From NCBI GenBank assembly GCA_024697705.1, contig JAILFF010000281.1, positions 1 through 7,449 on the forward strand: 7,449 nt of DNA, in the 5' to 3' direction. A model generated the notes under the pieces. The model did no database searches. It saw nothing but the letters and a program-made list of their open reading frames with translations, and was not told the DNA's origin. Of this stretch, positions 4,586-7,449 are shown piece after piece; the stretch's first letter is position 1, and each line of letters opens with the position of its first letter. This stretch comes from Ruminococcus sp. (GTDB lineage Bacteria > Bacillota > Clostridia > Oscillospirales > Ruminococcaceae). A program made the translations under genes and the position numbers.

Positions 4586-6880
4586 TTGCAGATGAAAAAG
4601 GAAAAAGGACAGGCTGAGGAGCCTGTTAACGGCAAAAATAAGCCCTTCCGTTCGATCAACTGGGGCGAGCGGCTGAACAGCTATATCTGCCCGATGCTCT
4701 TGGGCGGAGTGCTGTGCTTTATAGTGTTCTACGCGCTGTACCGTCCGTTGGCGGCGCAGTATACCGCGTTTTTCATGGGCGCGGAGTTTCTGCTGTTCAT
4801 GCTCTTTGACTTGCTCAAAAAGCGTCGGGTTTTCGGCGGGATAATGTACATCGTTCTTATGATAGCGGCGGTGTTTGCCGCGCTGTCCATGATGTTCGAC
4901 GGCGCGATGTCCTCGGGCTTCATGACGCCCGTATCCTGGTTCTACGGAGAAGAAGGCTCATACAGCTACCGTCCCGATTACCTTAACGCGGTATTTGTCG
5001 GCGGCGGGTTCTTCATGATCTCGATACTCTACTACTTTACGCAGATACGCTACCGAAGTCTCGGAGTGATGCTGTGTCTGCTGTTCCCGCTGGTAATTTA
5101 TGCAAAGCGAGCCGACGCGCTGCCCGATATCCTCGCCACCATAATGATCTCGCTGTTCTTGGCGGTAATGGTGCATAACCGACGCATCGACCCCGCGATA
5201 GAAGACAAAAAGCGCGGCGTGCTGCTGACGAATACCTCGTATATCATCAGTATGGCGATATTTGTGTCGGTTACGGGCGCTATCACCATGATGATTGAAA
5301 AGCCCAAGTATTTCTCGAAGCTCGAACGCGATTCAAGCTATTTTGATTATTATCAGACGCAGGGAACGGGCTCGGGCGATTTCGACGATTTTGAAAACGA
5401 ATCCTCGGGCAGAAACGGCGGCTTGTCATATACCAACAACCCGCTGTTCTATCTCGAAACGAACGGCAGCAGCAGCGAATATTTCCTGCGGCGGCAGTCT
5501 TACGATTTTTTTGGCGGCAGCGTGTGGGAATCTACCGAAAAGATCGAGGACTATTCCTACGCCTATTCGACAGTGATCCCCGAATACGCCGTCGATGACG
5601 TAGTAAACGACCTGACCGCGCTTTCGGACGAAACAGATGTTTTTTCAAAACCTGAAGGAACTGTCATAAACCGCCGTAAGGCAAGGGTATTTGACGAAAC
5701 GTTCGCGCCGCGATATCTTCCCGCGCCGCTCAACACCATCACCGACACCGCCGAGTTTAAGGACTTGAGCTACCGCAAATACCCCGCGTCGTCGATAATA
5801 CGCGCAAGTGCGTGGGGCGCGGACACTCCTCCGAAGCTGAACGACAGCTTTGAATACTGGGAGCAGAGTGCGGAGCTCAACGCCTATGCCCGTTCGGTCG
5901 GTTTGACGGGCAAGGATTATCTCAAAAAACTGGAAAAACTGTCTAATGACAAAAGCCTTTCGCAAAGTGCCGTAAGCGCCGCCAAAAGGCTGAAACTCGA
6001 CTACGAGTCCGCTTACGAAAGCTACCGCGACATTTCAAGGGTTGAGGACAGGCTCGTCAAGCTGGCGTGCGATCTGACAAAGGACTGCAAATCCGACTTT
6101 GAAAAGGCGCTGGTGCTTGAAAGCTATTTTGAAGACAACGATTTTGAATACTCGCTGGATTACGTTCCGCCCGACGACTCGATAGAGTATTTCGTTTTCG
6201 AGAGCAAAAAGGGCTACTGCGCGAGCTATGCGACGGCTATGACGCTCATGGCGAGGGCGGTCGATCTCCCCGCGAGGTACGTCGAGGGCTTTTCGGCATA
6301 CGAAATGACCGACACAGGAGCTTTTCTCGTCCGCGACGGACACGCTCACGCTTTTGTGGAGGTATATATCCCGTGTGCGGGCTGGCTGACCTTCGACCCG
6401 ACGGTCTCCGATTACATGGTCATTCCCGAGGAAGAAGAGGGCGGCTTCGACATGGAGCTGTTCTTAAGGATACTCAGCAGGTTCATCGTAGTTATCATCG
6501 TAGCGTTTGTGATAATCTTCATCGTGCTGCTCGACAGGATAATCGAGGGGATATTCCGCATAAAGCTTCGTTTTGCCGACCCGACAAAGCGCACGCTGAT
6601 GCTTTACGCAAATGTGCTTCGGCTGATAAAATTCTCCACGAAGGAGGACTATTCGGCGTACACGGTCAAGATGCTCGGAGAGTATCTCAAAGAAACGCGC
6701 ACGGTTGTTCCCGAGCAGCTGTTCGACCTGTTTGAGCGGACGGCGTTCGGAGGGTATACGCCGACGGACGAGGAGTTCAATGCGGTTTATAAGGAATATC
6801 TGCGGTGTTATAAGTATTTGCGGAGACTTCCGAGACCGAAGGAGCTGGCAAGGCTTAAAGGCGTGCCGTATGTGAAATAA
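4586..6880 (+). CDS. Membrane transglutaminase-like protein (TgpA type)
   Basis: A protein of 764 residues from TTG at 4586, or 762 from ATG at 4592. Seven hydrophobic segments lie in the first 240 residues (about 34-51, 60-77, 84-104, 132-150, 157-172, then two more to about 235). A large extracytoplasmic region follows, then a last membrane helix at about 633-650 and a cytoplasmic tail of about 110 residues with a DUF4129-like end. The transglutaminase fold is at about 495-612 with an intact catalytic triad: C545 in GYCASYAT, H588 in GHAHAFVEVY and D604 in TFDPT. Such proteins may crosslink or cleave at glutamine or peptide bonds on the outer face of the membrane; the substrate is unknown. 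GGAG at 4576-4579 lies 6 nt before the TTG but 12 nt before the ATG, so the TTG start has the better spacing. It is the last gene of the operon, and its stop codon touches the terminator stem. Confidence 0.92.
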   Translation: MQMKKEKGQAEEPVNGKNKPFRSINWGERLNSYICPMLLGGVLCFIVFYALYRPLAAQYTAFFMGAEFLLFMLFDLLKKRRVFGGIMYIVLMIAAVFAALSMMFDGAMSSGFMTPVSWFYGEEGSYSYRPDYLNAVFVGGGFFMISILYYFTQIRYRSLGVMLCLLFPLVIYAKRADALPDILATIMISLFLAVMVHNRRIDPAIEDKKRGVLLTNTSYIISMAIFVSVTGAITMMIEKPKYFSKLERDSSYFDYYQTQGTGSGDFDDFENESSGRNGGLSYTNNPLFYLETNGSSSEYFLRRQSYDFFGGSVWESTEKIEDYSYAYSTVIPEYAVDDVVNDLTALSDETDVFSKPEGTVINRRKARVFDETFAPRYLPAPLNTITDTAEFKDLSYRKYPASSIIRASAWGADTPPKLNDSFEYWEQSAELNAYARSVGLTGKDYLKKLEKLSNDKSLSQSAVSAAKRLKLDYESAYESYRDISRVEDRLVKLACDLTKDCKSDFEKALVLESYFEDNDFEYSLDYVPPDDSIEYFVFESKKGYCASYATAMTLMARAVDLPARYVEGFSAYEMTDTGAFLVRDGHAHAFVEVYIPCAGWLTFDPTVSDYMVIPEEEEGGFDMELFLRILSRFIVVIIVAFVIIFIVLLDRIIEGIFRIKLRFADPTKRTLMLYANVLRLIKFSTKEDYSAYTVKMLGEYLKETRTVVPEQLFDLFERTAFGGYTPTDEEFNAVYKEYLRCYKYLRRLPRPKELARLKGVPYVK

Positions 6881-6919
6881 ATAAAGCAGCTGTCTGAAAT
6901 ATTGGACAGCTGCTTTATT
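6880..6919 (+). terminator. Intrinsic terminator of the MoxR operon
   Basis: A perfect 15-bp stem pairs 6880-6894 with 6905-6919 around a 10-nt loop, with core AGCAGCTGTC. It begins on the last base of the transglutaminase stop codon and is followed by TATTATTATG rather than a pure T run. The A-rich left arm would also give a U-rich end on the opposite strand, so it may work in both directions. Confidence 0.85.
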
Positions 6920-6940
6920 ATTATGAGTATTTATTGAGCT

Positions 6941-7017
6941 TGTAGGCTGGGGGCTTTCCCCCGCCGTTCTGTCGGAGGGTAGGGCTTTCGGCGTAGGGGG
7001 CAAGCCCCCGCCCTACA
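6941..7017. repeat. 77-bp GC-rich REP-like element with inverted ends
   Basis: The ends are TGTAGG (6941-6946) and CCTACA (7012-7017). Inside are two short hairpins, GGGGGCTTTCCCCC (6949-6962) and GGGGGCAAGCCCCC (6996-7009). Read from opposite strands, the two halves are near copies: TGTAGG.GGGGGCTT(T/G)CCCCC then GCCG. This head-to-head pair of hairpins is the layout of REP/BIME-type intergenic repeats. Its GC content contrasts sharply with the AT-rich flanks. It sits exactly between two convergent terminators. Confidence 0.7.
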
Positions 7018-7042
7018 TTTAATTATTGTTGCTTACCGTAAA

Positions 7043-7080
7043 AGCGAGCAGCTATCCAAAACATCGGACAGCTGCTTGCT
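7043..7080 (-). terminator. Intrinsic terminator of dapB
   Basis: Arms 7043-7057 and 7066-7080 pair over 15 positions, with two non-Watson-Crick positions, around an 8-nt loop. Read leftward the stem begins 24 nt after the dapB stop and is followed by CTTTTACGG, a short U run. It shares GGACAGCTGCTT with the right arm of the terminator at 6880-6919. Confidence 0.75.
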
Positions 7081-7104
7081 ATATTATTGATGTTTTACAA
7101 AAGA

Positions 7105-7449
7105 TCACGCTTCCGCAAGCATATCGCTCATGGCAAACAGACCCTTGTCCTTGCCCTTGAGGAATACCGCCGCGTTCACCGAGCCTACCGCAAACACGCT
7201 CTTGGAATGTGCCTCGTGCTTGAGCGAGATTACCTCGTCGCGCCCCGCAAAGAGTATCTCATGCTCGCCGACGATCGTGCCGCCGCGTATCGAGTGCATA
7301 CCGATCTCGGTCTTGGTGCGCTTGGCGCGTACCGAATGGCGGTCGTAGACGTAGCTGCACTTGGTTTCGAGAGTGTCGTTTATCGCGTCGGCAAGCATCA
7401 GCGCCGTGCCGCTCGGGGCGTCGAGCTTCTGATTGTGGTGCTTTTCGAT
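7105..7449 (-). CDS. dapB: 4-hydroxy-tetrahydrodipicolinate reductase, C-terminal part
   Basis: The last 114 residues of DapB, which reduces the cyclised product of aspartate semialdehyde and pyruvate with NAD(P)H in the cytoplasm, in the diaminopimelate and lysine pathway. The window edge cuts off the N-terminal nucleotide-binding domain. At the start of the visible part is the catalytic and substrate-binding signature, EKHHNQKLDAPSGTA, with the conserved histidine pair, lysine and SGTA. GMHSIRGGTIVGEHEILFAG and FAVGSVNAA, typical of the DapB C-terminal domain, follow. The frame is open to the window edge, so the ATG at 7398 is internal. The gene converges on the MoxR operon and ends at its own terminator (7043-7080). 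Confidence 0.95.
   Translation of the reverse strand: MEKHHNQKLDAPSGTALMLADAINDTLETKCSYVYDRHSVRAKRTKTEIGMHSIRGGTIVGEHEILFAGRDEVISLKHEAHSKSVFAVGSVNAAVFLKGKDKGLFAMSDMLAEA

Overview
The window looks like chromosomal DNA from a Gram-positive anaerobe of the Clostridia, most likely a Ruminococcus/Oscillospiraceae-type genome. The grounds are moderate GC in the genes with AT-rich spacers, strong AGGAGG-type ribosome binding sites, and the style of the XRE regulator, the MoxR/DUF58/transglutaminase operon and the dapB sequence. This placement is inference, not a database result.

Layout. Positions 1-26 hold the first codons of a leftward gene (MPWKERTK...) with a good ribosome binding site and promoter. 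Its N-terminus recalls IS481-type transposases, and an element end may lie near position 138. A divergent region with two imperfect 24-bp repeats, promoters and a hairpin-rich leader leads into a rightward XRE-type regulator (296-1732). A very good extended -10 promoter (1767-1795) and a 255-nt leader then precede a three-gene operon: a MoxR-family AAA+ ATPase (2058-2993), a DUF58 membrane protein (3309-4559) and a seven-plus-one-helix transglutaminase-like protein of the TgpA type (4586-6880). The first two operon genes are separated by a 315-bp AT-rich spacer built of nested inverted repeats, which also carries a possible internal promoter. The operon ends at a 15-bp perfect hairpin terminator. 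A 77-bp GC-rich REP-like element follows, then a second related terminator that serves the convergent dapB gene. Only the C-terminal 114 codons of dapB are in the window.

How the genes work together. MoxR ATPases, DUF58 proteins and membrane transglutaminase-like proteins are a widely recurring gene set. The ATPase is thought to act as a chaperone or remodelling factor for a membrane or envelope complex, with the transglutaminase-like domain outside the cell. The physiological substrate is generally unknown. The regulator may be linked to this operon: a TGTAAAC-containing motif occurs twice upstream of the regulator and once just upstream of the operon promoter. A competing explanation is that these are insertion-element ends. 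dapB (lysine and diaminopimelate synthesis) is transcribed toward the operon and is not obviously related to it.

I did not find a clearly new multi-gene system. The points most worth checking are the shared motif around the regulator, the suspected IS junction, and the repeat element that splits the operon.
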